Shown in pieces: positions 23,673-35,639 of a stretch of DNA of 64,000 bases. This DNA is from Macrotrachela quadricornifera (Eukaryota; Rotifera; Eurotatoria; Philodinida; Philodinidae). A program made the translations under genes and the position numbers. The DNA lies in NCBI GenBank assembly GCA_022393335.1, contig JAJEKB010020623.1, positions 536,991 through 600,990 on the forward strand, given 5' to 3'. Under the pieces are notes generated by a model. It made no database searches. It was not told where the DNA came from and worked only from the letters and a program-made list of their open reading frames with translations. How positions within the stretch are numbered: the first letter of the stretch is position 1; the number at the start of each line of letters is the position of its first letter.

Positions 23673-26276
23673 ATGGACAAATCGAAACAAATAACAACGG
23701 ATGCTATTGGGAATAATACGAGCAAACAAACATTCAGTTCTTCTAAAAGTTCATATACAAACGCAGGATCGCTGCGACACTCAGATATTCGTCCAGTCCA
23801 GAACTTCCTGTTGGTGTGGCTCGATGCCAGTGCTGATGAAGTAAAAAATAAAGACTGTAGTGATACAATATCTAAATTACGAGAAGTCGTTAATACTGTA
23901 CATATATTCACTAATGTGGATGAATGTATCAATTTTATTGGGGATATTAAAGAAGAGAAAATTTTCATTATCTTTTCTGAAGCTGTTGGCCAAATAGCAG
24001 TGCCCATTGTACATGACTTAGTACAAGTGAATACCATTTACATTATCTGTGAAACGAAATCTCAACATGAGCAATGGATTCAACAATGGTTCAAAGTCAA
24101 AGATGTTTTCACAGACATTACATCTATCTGTGAAGCACTAAAAAAAGCTGTATACGAATACGAACAAAATATCATCTCGATGAGTTTTATTGACACGACC
24201 GATGATAACACAAATAAAAATTTAGATAAAATCGATCAATCCTTCATATACACTCAAATACTAAAGGAAATAGTTTTAACGATTGATTTTGAACAACAAC
24301 ATATTAATAACTTTATTAGTTATTGCCGAGAACAATTTGTCGGTAATGATAAAGAACTTAAAACCATCAATATGCTCGAACAAGAATATCATCAACATGT
24401 TCCTATCTGGTGGTATACGCACGAGTGTTTTCTTTCTTCAATGCTCAATCGCGCTTTACGGTTAATGGAGATCGATCTTGTTATCAACATAAGTTTTTTC
24501 ATTCAAGATCTCCACAAACACATTAAACAACTTCATATGGAACAATATACTGGACATACTGATTCAAATTCATGTACAGTGTATCGCGGCCAAGGTTTAT
24601 ATCAAAAAGACTTTGATCAATTAGTAAAAACAAAGAATGGTCTTTTATCATTTAATAATTTCATGTCCGCTGGTATGGATCGACAAAAATCTCTTAACTT
24701 TGCTCGTGAAACTATGGAAACTTCTGGTCTAGTTGGTATCTTATTTGTAATAACAATTGATCTATCAATATCTGCAACACCTTTCGGTAGCGTCCGCGAC
24801 GTCGGTTATTTTCAAGAGAAAGAAGAAGTTCTCTTTTCCATACAGTCCATATTTCGAATTGGAAATATTAAACAAATAGACACCAATGATAATCGTCTGT
24901 GGCAAGTAGAATTAGTATTGACTAGTGATAATGACCCACAATTACACGGTTTAATTGAGCACATACGAGAAGAAACCTGTACAATTTTTAAAGGATGGCA
25001 TCCACTCGGTAAATTAATGGTAAATATGGGCCAATTCAATAAGGCAGAAGAATTGTATGAGATATTAATTCATCAAGCAAGTTCTGAGGATGAAAAAGCA
25101 CATTTATATCATATGCTTGGGATAGTCAAGAGTGAGCAAGGAGCATATGTACAAGCAATTACATATTATGAAAAATCAATTGAAATCAATCAAAAGATTC
25201 TCACTCCTATTCATCCTAACTTGGCTGCTTCTTACGGTAATCTTGGACAGGTATATAACAAAATGGGCGAATATTCGAAAGCACTTTCATTCAATGAGAA
25301 AGCACTTGAAATTCATGAAAAAACTCTTCCCTCAGACCATTTCGATTTGGCTACTTCTTACGCCTGTCATGGTTCTATCTATAACAAGATGGGAGAATAT
25401 CCAAAAGCTCTTCTATACTATGAAAAAGCACTTGAAATTTATCAAAAAATTCTCCCTTCAAATCATCCTGATTTGGCTATTTCCTACGGAAATATAGGAC
25501 AGGTATTGGAGAACATGAACAAATACTCAACAGCACTTTCGTATTATGCAAAAGCACTTGAAATTCGTCAAAAAATATTGCCTCCGAATCATCCTCATAT
25601 GGCTACATCTTACGACTGTCATGGTTCTGTGTATAACAGGATGGGTGAATATTCATGGGCACTTGTGTACTATGAAAAGGCTCTTCAAATCAATCGAGAA
25701 ACTCTTCCATCAAATCATCCTCATTTGGCTATTTCCTACAATAATATTGGTCTAGTGTATGATAATATGGGCGAGCGCACCAAAGCACTTTCATACTATG
25801 AAAAAGCACTTCAAATCGACCAAAATACTCTTCCTCAAAATCATCCTGATATGGCTATTTCTTACAGTAACATCGGTTTGGTATATGATAACATGGGTGA
25901 GTTCTCAAAAGCACTTTCATATTATGAAAAAGATCTTGAAATTAAACAAAAAGTTCTTTCTCAAAATCATCCTCATTTGGCTATTTCGTACAGTAATATT
26001 GGACAGTTGTACAATAAAATGGGCCAACACTCAAAAGCACTTTCATATTGCAATAAAGCACTTGAAATACGACAAAACATTCTTCCTGAAAATCATCCTG
26101 ATTTGGCCATGTCTTACAATGATATAGGTAATGTATATGATAAGATGGGTGACTATTCGAAAGCATTGTCGTTTTATGAACGTGCTGTTCAAACTGGGCA
26201 GCGTTCCCTATCTGCAGATAACGCCGATCTTCAAGTATATAAGAAGAACGTTGAAAGTATTAAGAAAGAATTGTAA
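23673..26276 (+). CDS. ADP-ribosyltransferase fused to kinesin-light-chain-like TPRs
   Basis: A single exon encodes 867 residues with three parts. Residues ~45-170 form an alpha/beta domain (FLLVWLDAS, VHIFTNVDEC, KIFIIFSEA, IYIICETK, VFTDI) that looks like a receiver-type or related Rossmann fold, typical of rotifer ART-TPR proteins. Residues ~240-430 form an R-S-E ADP-ribosyltransferase with Arg305 in VYRGQG, Ser332 in FMSAG and the acidic motif EKEEVLF (Glu382-Glu385). From ~440 to the end are about ten 42-residue TPRs of kinesin-light-chain type (A.SY.N.G.VY..MGEYSKAL.YYEKALEI), most likely a protein-binding scaffold. In the acidic motif the residue two before the last Glu is Lys383, unlike the usual ExE, although E382-K-E384 gives a shifted ExE. 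An AATAAA signal lies 30 bases after the stop. Intact; substrate and partners unknown. Confidence 0.9.
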   Translation: MDKSKQITTDAIGNNTSKQTFSSSKSSYTNAGSLRHSDIRPVQNFLLVWLDASADEVKNKDCSDTISKLREVVNTVHIFTNVDECINFIGDIKEEKIFIIFSEAVGQIAVPIVHDLVQVNTIYIICETKSQHEQWIQQWFKVKDVFTDITSICEALKKAVYEYEQNIISMSFIDTTDDNTNKNLDKIDQSFIYTQILKEIVLTIDFEQQHINNFISYCREQFVGNDKELKTINMLEQEYHQHVPIWWYTHECFLSSMLNRALRLMEIDLVINISFFIQDLHKHIKQLHMEQYTGHTDSNSCTVYRGQGLYQKDFDQLVKTKNGLLSFNNFMSAGMDRQKSLNFARETMETSGLVGILFVITIDLSISATPFGSVRDVGYFQEKEEVLFSIQSIFRIGNIKQIDTNDNRLWQVELVLTSDNDPQLHGLIEHIREETCTIFKGWHPLGKLMVNMGQFNKAEELYEILIHQASSEDEKAHLYHMLGIVKSEQGAYVQAITYYEKSIEINQKILTPIHPNLAASYGNLGQVYNKMGEYSKALSFNEKALEIHEKTLPSDHFDLATSYACHGSIYNKMGEYPKALLYYEKALEIYQKILPSNHPDLAISYGNIGQVLENMNKYSTALSYYAKALEIRQKILPPNHPHMATSYDCHGSVYNRMGEYSWALVYYEKALQINRETLPSNHPHLAISYNNIGLVYDNMGERTKALSYYEKALQIDQNTLPQNHPDMAISYSNIGLVYDNMGEFSKALSYYEKDLEIKQKVLSQNHPHLAISYSNIGQLYNKMGQHSKALSYCNKALEIRQNILPENHPDLAMSYNDIGNVYDKMGDYSKALSFYERAVQTGQRSLSADNADLQVYKKNVESIKKEL
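25100..26230 (+). repeat. 126-bp tandem repeats encoding the TPRs
   Basis: Nine units of 126 bases encode successive 42-residue TPRs. They share words such as AAAGCACTT, AATCATCCT and GGCTATTTC, and alternate between two unit subtypes (GNIGQV and CHGS/NIGLV). The similarity between neighbouring units suggests unequal recombination. Open frames in the other phases here are shadows of the repeat. Confidence 0.85.
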
Positions 26277-26491
26277 TTGAATTTTTTGTTGTTTTTGTTT
26301 TTGAAAATAAAGATTTAAATTCGAAAGATTTCTTTACATTCTGAAGAATGTGTGTGTACATGCACAGAAAAATTCTGTCAAGTTGACAAGAACATAGAGG
26401 CACTCTGTCTTTCGACGAAATAACAAATATGTATATACGTAGATGTGCATGTATAATAACTGCCTTCTTAGTTTTTTTTTGTGATCCGGCA

Positions 26492-26772
26492 GACCATCAT
26501 TTGCCCTAAATTGTAGTTCCCTAAATCAATCTCGAAATGAGTTCTCCATTTGTGGTCTCTGAATCAATAAACAAAATTTTGGTGACCAGAAACGTACTTT
26601 GTCATGCAACTTGAAGATGAGGAAGAGGGTATGTAATCATATATATGATCACCAAAAAAGTCTCAAAATTAAACTGATCGCTAGAATTGGTTTTGACTGA
26701 TTCAGGAGCCATAAATAGGGAATTCCTCTATAGAATGATGCAAGGAACCAAAACTTAGGGTAAATGATAGAC
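26492..26772. mobile_element. MITE with ~85-bp inverted arms
   Basis: The left arm starts GACCATCATTTGCCCTAA at 26492 and the right arm ends TTAGGGTAAATGATAGAC at 26772. The arms stay alignable over about 85 bp with roughly 25 percent mismatches, pointing to an old insertion. No ORF inside. Confidence 0.7.
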
Positions 26773-27576
26773 ATTGGTTTAATAGTTTTATTTCATTCTG
26801 CAATTCCTCATTAAGATATGACATCCCTTTGTAATGATTAGCAACCGATTGCATTCATATTCAATAATATCGCAAGTGATGGAAAAATTTCAAAAACTCC
26901 AAAAATCAAAATTTTTATAAAAAAATCATATTCTTTTTGAATATAAAGGCACAGAGAAGTCTCCGTATTTCTCTTAAAAATTACTATAAAATGATAAAAA
27001 GAATAGTGTATTCGACAATAGACATTTTGCTCTATTTTATGAGTCGTAAATCAAAAACTTCGATCTAAGTTGACGTTTTTTGAGTGATGAGAAGAGATGT
27101 ATTAAACAAAAACTTGACAAAACTGCACAATATGACCGATGTAAACAAGTAAATTACAACTAAATATTTTTTATCATTTTATTTTTTTTCTTGAGAATAA
27201 GAATATCATACTATGATGAAACATCAAATGATATCCAACCAAAAGAAAATCAGTTATAAGGTCAATCTCAAACTGTCACTTCATATTAAATTACGTTTTA
27301 TTGAAGGAACACTTTATTTTCGTCGACAACTCACAAGAGATCGATTATCAGTAGATATTCGGAAGGTTTTTCAGATTATGATGATTCATTTTTGGTAAAG
27401 TAGATGCTCATTTATTGTTTCTTTGCACTGAATAAAATTATTTATGCAACAGACCTTCGAAAAAGTGAAAATTAATTTGAACAGTACATTGCGACGATAA
27501 TTTCCTATATTACTGGACAATGCCTGAAACTTTAATATTTATTACGAGCCAATAAAAAAATTAATATATATGTAAC

Positions 27577-28140
27577 AGAAGAATTTAAAATTCCCCTAGA
27601 GGAAATTAAAATTTTAATCCCCCCCCAGGGCAAGTAAAAATTCTTTTTTTGTGTATAAATTTTGTATGTAAAATCGAAGATTTTAAATTCTCCGAAACAG
27701 CAATAAAGACATGATGATTATTTTTATTTACCTTTATTTTATATCACTATGTGGAATACTATATTATCTGTCAAAATGACATAATTTTCGAAGTGGATAC
27801 ACTTACAGAAAAAATTAATAGAAAATATTTGAAATGAAACTGATCACGTATCAGTATCTGCAAGAATCATTAGATATTTATACAAGCATATTTGAACGTG
27901 GCTTGGGTGTGAGGATGAGTGTATCCACTTTGAAAATTAAGTCATTTTGACAGATAATATAGTATTTCACACAATGATATAAAATAAAGGTGAATAAAGC
28001 TAATCATGTCTTTATTCTGTTTAGGAGAATAAAAAATCTTCGATTTTACATACAAAATTCATACAAAAAAAAAAAGAATTTTAACTGGTCCTGGGGAGAT
28101 TAAAATTTTAATTTCCTCTAGGGGAATTTTATATTCTCCT
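27577..28140. mobile_element. Fold-back element with ~230-bp arms
   Basis: The left arm 27577-27805 and right arm 27918-28140 are inverted copies over most of their length, with a ~110-bp loop. Shared words include TGACAGATAATATAGTATT, CTTCGATTTTACATACAAAA and TTAAAATTTTAAT flanked by CCTCTAGGGGAA-type motifs. The outer ends have repeated CTCCTG/CAGGAG-like words; the right end has an extra ~15-bp copy. No coding potential. Confidence 0.9.
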
Positions 28141-31100
28141 GAATTTCAATTTCTCCTGTGATCTATATTTATTTATGGATTACATTTGATTTCAGATTCA
28201 CTTCGTATTTGATTAGTCAAAGTTTTATGTCAATAATTTAATGAAAATATTCAAGCTGCATTTTATGACAAAGTAAGCTTTTTTCTAAAATATCTTGAAA
28301 TAGATTTAATATTCTATGTCAAAGATCCTTATACAAGAAGGTCTGAGATTAGTTTGAGTTAATGAAAACCTATAATCTTCACATTTCTACTGTAAGTAAG
28401 GACTCCGATCGTGTTCCATATTTGAATTCCACAACCATTATGCTAACAGCTTTTTTTCCCTCTAATTTCATTCAAATTTTAATTAAAGAGAATGATTTCG
28501 ATATTTATTATGAACAACAAATACCATCGACTTCTTTAAACTCTCTTTTCATTAGTTCAACAACATTTATCATCGAATCTTAACCTCAATTACAACTTGA
28601 GATAATTTCATCATGGGATTTTTGAGTGCACATCATTTTTCTATCATCAGTTAAGCATCAAAATCAAGATCTTCAAATAGTAGTCCTAATTTAAATGTAG
28701 GTGTGTACGTCAATACGGAAGAATGAGTTCTACGTTTCCGATCCATCGACTTCACAAAATTTATAATCTTCTTTTATACGGATACAGCAACAATATTAAC
28801 AACATATCATTCTCAATCATCAACTCACAACATCAAACAAAACGACAATGGAAGTGAAAAACATTCAAATGTTAACAATCAGAATGATACATCTCTAACA
28901 CCGCGATAAAACAGTTAGAAATAGCCATCCTAAACTAATAGCAAGTAAAACGAGCTGAAGTGACGAGCAATAGTTGTAAAATATCTTGATGTTATTTCAT
29001 AAGTATTATTTGCCTTATCAGACAAGTGAAGTATTTCGATGATAACCAACTAATCTTTGCGTTCTGCACACAAATGTCATAAAACGAACAATGCATACAT
29101 CAATTCTCTGGTGATTTGCTTCAAGGAGACAAGAAAAGTGGTATTACTTGTTGTTTTTCATCATTGGTTTGGCGAAAATAAATATAAAAGTAATTCACTT
29201 CGACATTTTCTTTATCAGAGGTAAGTAAAGAGAAGAGCAAAAAATACTCTTTGCCGTTTGTTGCAGTCTTTACAAATTTAGTATCAACCATAGAGCATTG
29301 ACTATTGAACCGACGTATTGTTAATACTATAGATACACATTTTTCCACCTAACAAATCGACTGCTAACTACAGTTAGCATTCTTCAAATTGATCTAGTTG
29401 TATCTCGATTGATTCGTAGAATGAAAAAGCAAAACAACAATAGGATACACGTTAGGTAGTCAAAAAAATTTAATTGATTTTAAAATGACTTGTAAATGCT
29501 GAACAGTTTTTATAATACTGGTAAAGGAATAACGAGACGAAGCACATATAGGATGCGTCTAATTCGAAATCTGTGGATTAAGTATGTTATAGATTTGGAT
29601 TTGGGATTAAGTTTCGTGAGATAAGACTTCAATAATAATGCTCTACTACTACGAAAGATATAACACATTAGAAATAGATGTAAGATTCGGAATCATAGTC
29701 TTGTTTTCTTCTTCATTGATCACTGCGTGCCAGAAATAGGCTAGCTATGAGTTTTCCAAAATTCAAGAAACTTGAAATTCAGAGGATTTCAGGGAGTACT
29801 GATCTGAAATGAAAGTATATTTTTTCTAAATTCTAAATAAATGTCATCCAAACTTCGTTGCTACGGTAGACGACGTTTTCAAATAAACTAAGGTAATTTT
29901 TTCCCATGTACATAAACTATGTTCTAGCCAAAACGGTGTATTTGAGATAAAGTCAAAGAAGGGATCAACCTCGTTTTAAATCAAGATCCTGTGGCTAAAG
30001 TTTCAGCTCGATACGACGTTTATCAGCCTTTTAAGATAGGAATGAAACCCTGCCTCACCCGCACAACTTGTGGCCTCTCTTTGACGTTGAAGATGAATTA
30101 TAGGAATTGTGCATTTGGAACAAATTTCATCTAATAGTTGAGGTCTGTCAACGCTGAAAATTTCACGTCGTTCGGACAAGTCGTTGTCGAGGTAGTGTGA
30201 AAATCGGGTTGAGGCGCCTTTTTTATTGGTCATTCTATACACCGTAAAGTTCTATTTTCTTCTAAGATCTCGTATGGTTGGAGCTCATTTGCATGTGGTT
30301 AGATACTATGAACGCCGGCCTTCGTAAAGAATATAATTCTCGCCACTCAGCGATTGTCCTAGCCCCAGACGTATAATTTGACAGTTTGCTATACTGGGAA
30401 AGCAGTAGCATCTGGAATCATGAGCTCTCTCGCTTTACTAAACGTTACTATTTGAGAAGTTTCACCTTCACTACAATCTATGGTACATCCTTGATTACTG
30501 GTAAAAATTTGAGAAGAATTCGTTTATGCGCTTGGCAGATATGGTTCGAGGAAATGCGTACTGCAGCGGCAATTATTTTTTCACTCTACTGTATGCTTAA
30601 TTTTCAGAAATTCTTGCTGAAAATCAATAAGGATTGAAACTTAAATGTTCCTGCATAATTTAATCTAGAAATATCATTTCAATTCCTGTGAAGTAGCATC
30701 ATTATTTTTCAAAAAACCTTTTAATAGAAGAATTCTGAAAAAATGATGTACTGAAACCAGATAGAACATTCTAGATTTATTCTTATGTATGTCACCATTC
30801 AATCACAAATTCGCTCAGGCCAATGTAAGGTCTTGCGAAAATTTCGTATTTTGAAAAGAATCAATACTTTATTAGAAAACTTCTCTATAACTGAAGATGG
30901 GCCATTAAAATTGATTAATGGAGTTTTTGTCAGATCACATACATAATAGTATACATTCGCAAGCACATTATTGCGAGAATGAACGAAAATGTCTACTCTA
31001 AAGAGATACTGGCAGTGTTTCAATATAACTATCTAGATTTTGTACGAAATGTTAACGCATCTCTGAGGGTTTTTGTAACATTCGTGACGGTGTTTGCTGT

Positions 31101-33197
31101 TATCGATTTATTATTGATTAATAGACATCTTTTTCTTTTAAGTTTTTTTAAATATACGTCGAATGAAGCATGTCAACGTTAAAACGTTGTATATGGCTTT
31201 ATAAATCTTTCATCGTCCATTTTTTTTCTTTGAAAAACATTGTAAGAAGAAAATCAATGTTTTGAAAAGGCTTATTTCACAACATCCAATTATCGAATCA
31301 TAATTTTTTTCATGTTAAACCTATTTATTTGGACGATATGTCCCAGGACTCTGTGTGGGACAGTAAAATTGTCCCGCAGAATGCGACGAGTCTGAAAATT
31401 TTATGCCTCATACTATTCCATGCGATTTCACGTACGTTACACATCATTTAAGAAAAAGAAAATTTATGCAATTGTCTATAAGTTTGACTGAAACATTGAA
31501 AAGATTTATTATTCTCGCTCCAAATACAAAATAGGAAACCATGGAGAAAAACTGAGTTAATACATGAGACCATTTGTAATAGAAAATCTCTTTGATTAAT
31601 TAATTTTTTGCTAATTATGAGCTTTGGTTAGTGTATTTCAGTGAAAAATTATATATATACCCTTAAAATCCTAAATATTATAATCCATTTCCTGAAAATG
31701 CTTTGGTTTCTTGGATAACTGTTTTCATTGAACGCTGGGAAAAGTCAACTAAAATATTACTAAAATCATCTTTTATTTGCTTTTTCCTATTGGATATAAT
31801 ACTTTTGTAAGCTCTAGATAGTATTTAATGAAGGAGGTTAAGAAGGACGCAGTTTATAAGATGTTCGTATATTAGCAAAGTTTGAATGAAAAATAGTAAA
31901 AAACAATTAAAATTTCGGTTTTTTTATTAACTTTTCTCAACCGACATCAGATATAAGTTTTTGCATTATATCTTCGAGATAAATTGCTCATTAAATGTGA
32001 TTTAGTCTTGAATCCAGTGGTATGAATAGTTCGATTTTTTCATCATATGTAATTTGTTAAACTAATATTTTTAGTACCTTAGTTGTATATATATATATGG
32101 TTTTGTAAGGAAGATCATAGTGCAAAAATAGGCTATTAGATTTTTCAATTCTGTGATTCACTATGCATACCTTGTAGAGTAGATGAGCTGTCTTATAAAC
32201 GTAAGGCCATGATAATATATCGACTAGACTGAAAATATTAATAGCTCATACTAATATGGTTATAATTCTACAATACAGTTTCATTGAGAAAACATCAATG
32301 TTATAGAAACTTAGTTACAATTTTAAGTCTGTATTGCTATTTTCTTGATTGCATTTTGGTATTTTATGACTCGAATGTTTGCTCTAGATCCATTTTACCT
32401 TGCTATATTGGTGAAATATAAGTTTACACACTCACAGATGAGCAAGCATAATGCATATATAAAAGTAGCACAACATGACAATTGCAGGCGAGAAACGGTA
32501 GCAGCAAAATCATTGTATTTTTTTCAGATTAAAATATTTTGTCTTATATTTACTTTTGTATGATCGTTGAATGTTATCGCTACACGTGTATAGAATAATG
32601 CAAAATTGATCGAATAAATTGAAACTTAAAAAGATAGGACTAAAGAGTAGACATTGCTTCTATAACAGATTAATAATGATTATCTTAATATGTTGTTCAA
32701 TTCTTCGCTGTTTTGCATCAGTTAATCCGATTGTAATGAATGAGAGATATCAATATGATAATTTCACTAACGTTGAAATGTCTAGGTGTATCTCACATTA
32801 GAGACAAGTTAGCTAGCTTTCTCCTCGAAAACATACTTAATTTTTCATCAAATTCTAAATAATTTTTATTCATGTTTTCTGTCTTCTAGCAGAATGCTGA
32901 TAGAAAAATATTTTTTAACCACATTCGATCTAGTATTCGAAAGAAAACTTTTACTTGACTGCTCAATTGTTTCATTCCTAAAAATGTTTATAACGTTAGT
33001 TGTCTTAAAACATAAACAGAATATAAAACAAATTTAGTTCTGATATTCTTTATTCTTAATCAGCTCATTGATGTCGATTTGTATAGAAAAAAGACAAACG
33101 AAGTGAGGAAATCGTAAAATTTAATTAGATTTCGAAAGACGAATTTGTGTCATTAAAACCAAATCTCTTTCTAGATTTACTCAGACATCTCATTTAG

Positions 33198-34161
33198 ATG
33201 GAAAACGCACAACAAGGTCTCGACCTTACACGTGTACAGGGTTCATATCTTGTAAATTTAAATGAACTCACATGTGTAATATGTAAGAACGTTGTTTGGA
33301 AACCAGTTGTTTGTGAGAATTGTGAGGAACTCTTCTGCTCAGCCTGTATTGTTCGAGAACTTGATACACAATCAAACAATTGCGTGAATGGATGTGATGC
33401 GTTCATCGGACAAAAATGTCCCCGATTTATTACACAGCAGTTAGCCAAACTTCAGATTGAATGTGTAAACAAGCCATATGGTTGCAATGGCGTAAGCAAA
33501 TAATAAAGGAGAAAACTATTATATCTATCTTAATCAGTATTCTTTTCGTAGGTTTTTCCGTACAACGAATTAGAAGAACACGAGATGGAATGCGATTATC
33601 AACCTAAACAATGTCGTGGCTGTAATACAACAATGCCAAAAAAGGATATTGATAACCATGAAAGCAGCTGTGATGCGGTTGATATAACATGTCCGAATTG
33701 TAACATGACTTATAAGAGACGCGATGCCGCTTTACATACAGATTACAAATGTCTTACCGAACAAATTCGGCAACTACGAAAAGATTTTGAAGATAATAAA
33801 CAAGAAATAGGTGAGCAAATTCAACAATTGGCCGAAAATATTCAACAACTTCATCAGCAATCCAAAACAAATGAACAAAAGCCAGACGCTGAAATAGAGC
33901 AACGTCAAGAAGAGCTTGAAGCGTACAAACAAAAGACAGGCAAACAAATTCAGCAACTTGAACAAAACTTCAAAGCTAACAAACAAGGAATGGATACAAA
34001 CGTTCAAAAACTGACCAAGATTCTTGAAAGTAAGATGATAACTTCTATAAATATCTCATTCAATATTTTCTATTATGTTTCATCTCTTTGTACGCTAAAT
34101 GAGCAATTATTGTCGTAAATTCAAAATTTTGCACTTATTTAAGTTTTATGTTTAAGGCTAA
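33198..34161 (+). CDS. TRAF-like RING/zinc-finger coiled-coil protein
   Basis: Exon 1 (33198-33491) encodes a RING-like domain with Cys26, 29, 39, 42, 47, 50, 62 and 66; the usual fourth-position His is a Cys. Exon 2 starts at 33552 and carries TRAF-type zinc-finger pieces (CDYQPKQCRGC, HESSCDAVDITCPNC, HTDYKC) and then a Gln/Glu-rich coiled coil of about 120 residues. If a donor at 34030 is spliced to an acceptor at 34156, the protein ends LES-stop at 258 residues; if unspliced, it ends at 34118 with an intron-like tail (286 residues). There is no MATH/TRAF-C domain, so it probably oligomerises through the coiled coil and may act as a ubiquitin ligase. Partners are unknown. Confidence 0.8.
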
Positions 34162-35639
34162 ATATCGGCCACCAGCCGATGTAGAACAATTCTTTATTTA
34201 ATTGCTGCTTTCGAAATTGAAATATTATCGAGCACAACGATTATGTAGTTACTCTAGTGATCAGCCAACTTTCTTGGAGATCAGATGCATTAAAGTTGAT
34301 GCTACTCTCAACTTTGTTCATTTCTATACGCATCAACATGACAGCTAGTATTCATCATATGTGTACGCAATTTTAAATGATGCAGGAAAATATAACACTA
34401 TAGGCGCTAATACTGAATATTATTTTTATTTTGAATTATATCTTTCGTTCTTTCCTTTATTTTCAATTTATCGCACACTAGACTTGTGAAAGTTCCCAAT
34501 CGAGTGACTAAACTGATTTCTATCATCTAGTTTTTTTTAGAAGAAACTGGTATTGATTGTTCACTATGTAGGCGAACTACACAGACGTGGTGTAATAGAT
34601 CTGTCCAAAATTTAGTATTAGGATAGAATCTGAGACGTTTATTTTTGCTCAAAAATATCATGGTACAGAAGAGGATTATAAAATTAGAGCTAGATGAAAG
34701 AATTATAGCCATAAACGGCCATATATGACCATTATAAACGAAAAATTTACTGCTACCATATGCAGCTACTTAAAATTTTTACGAACAGCATGAACAACAG
34801 TTGTAAAATGGATTCTCGTTTATGCATATCGCGAATTTATTATTATTTTATACGATGTTCGTAAAACATGATGAGTGATCATAATCAAAGGCTAAATACA
34901 ATCAACATATACGGTTATTTTTGTTCTTGTTGTTGCTTTGCGGTACATAGAGTTTTATAATTTTGTATCTTTCGCGAAATAAAGAAAAATGTCTGTTCGA
35001 TTGAGTTTCTGAATTAATTATCAGTGCATACCATGTGTTGTCTAACATTATACATTTAGTTCTTATTTTGTGATGAAAACTATTTCAGTAGTAATAAGTT
35101 ATTATCGAATCTTTCATTGAATTAGATGTGTCAGTTGTCTATAAATAAATTAGTATGACTCAAAATGTCCCAATGGTATTAAAATTTTGGCAATGCAATA
35201 CATTTATAGTTGAAATAGGAAGATACAATCCAAACTTACTAATCGGTGTAAACGTGTGAACATGAATATATGTGTATAACTCTATATAAAGATAGATATT
35301 CTCTATCTTTTCATCCGTTCAGTTAAACTGCATTCGATTGAAAACAGTCAATTTTTTCTGAATTCATGTCATGCTTTTCGATTGTTGTAGAATAATATAG
35401 TTAGTCAATAACTTTAAAAGTATTAAGTTCGAAACATGACAGTGCTGCCAATCTTTTCCAAATATTCACTGATTTTTTCTGAATGTTAAGAGTAGAGCAG
35501 TATTAGAAGACTATCTTTAAAAAAGAATGATGAAACAAAACCTATATCTATATATATAATTAACTATTATTGCTGGTGTCTTTTCATTTAGAATACAAAA
35601 AAGCTGATTAGAGTAATAGGACCACTATATTATTTATAG

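Larger units (their letters stand above)
26277..33197. other. Gene-poor region with two fold-back elements
   Basis: Apart from the elements at 26492-26772 and 27577-28140, no gene could be supported. A more GC-rich patch at about 29980-30360 has an open minus-strand frame of 79 codons without recognisable similarity. An ORF at 28362-28583, one at 27213-27398, and a short signal-peptide-like ORF at 32676-32801 are left unassigned. A TGTCCCA...TGGGACA hairpin lies near 31339-31362. Confidence 0.5.

Noticed and set aside
25132..26166. Long ORFs in other frames over the TPR region
   Set aside because: They are shadows of the 126-bp repeats; periodic Ile/Leu/Trp-rich sequence shows this.
29980..30360. 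79-codon minus-strand ORF in a GC-richer patch
   Set aside because: No recognisable family, no matching exons nearby; it may be part of an unknown repeat.
32619..32801. Short ORF with a hydrophobic, signal-like segment
   Set aside because: No downstream exon could be joined, and AT-rich DNA often yields hydrophobic ORFs.
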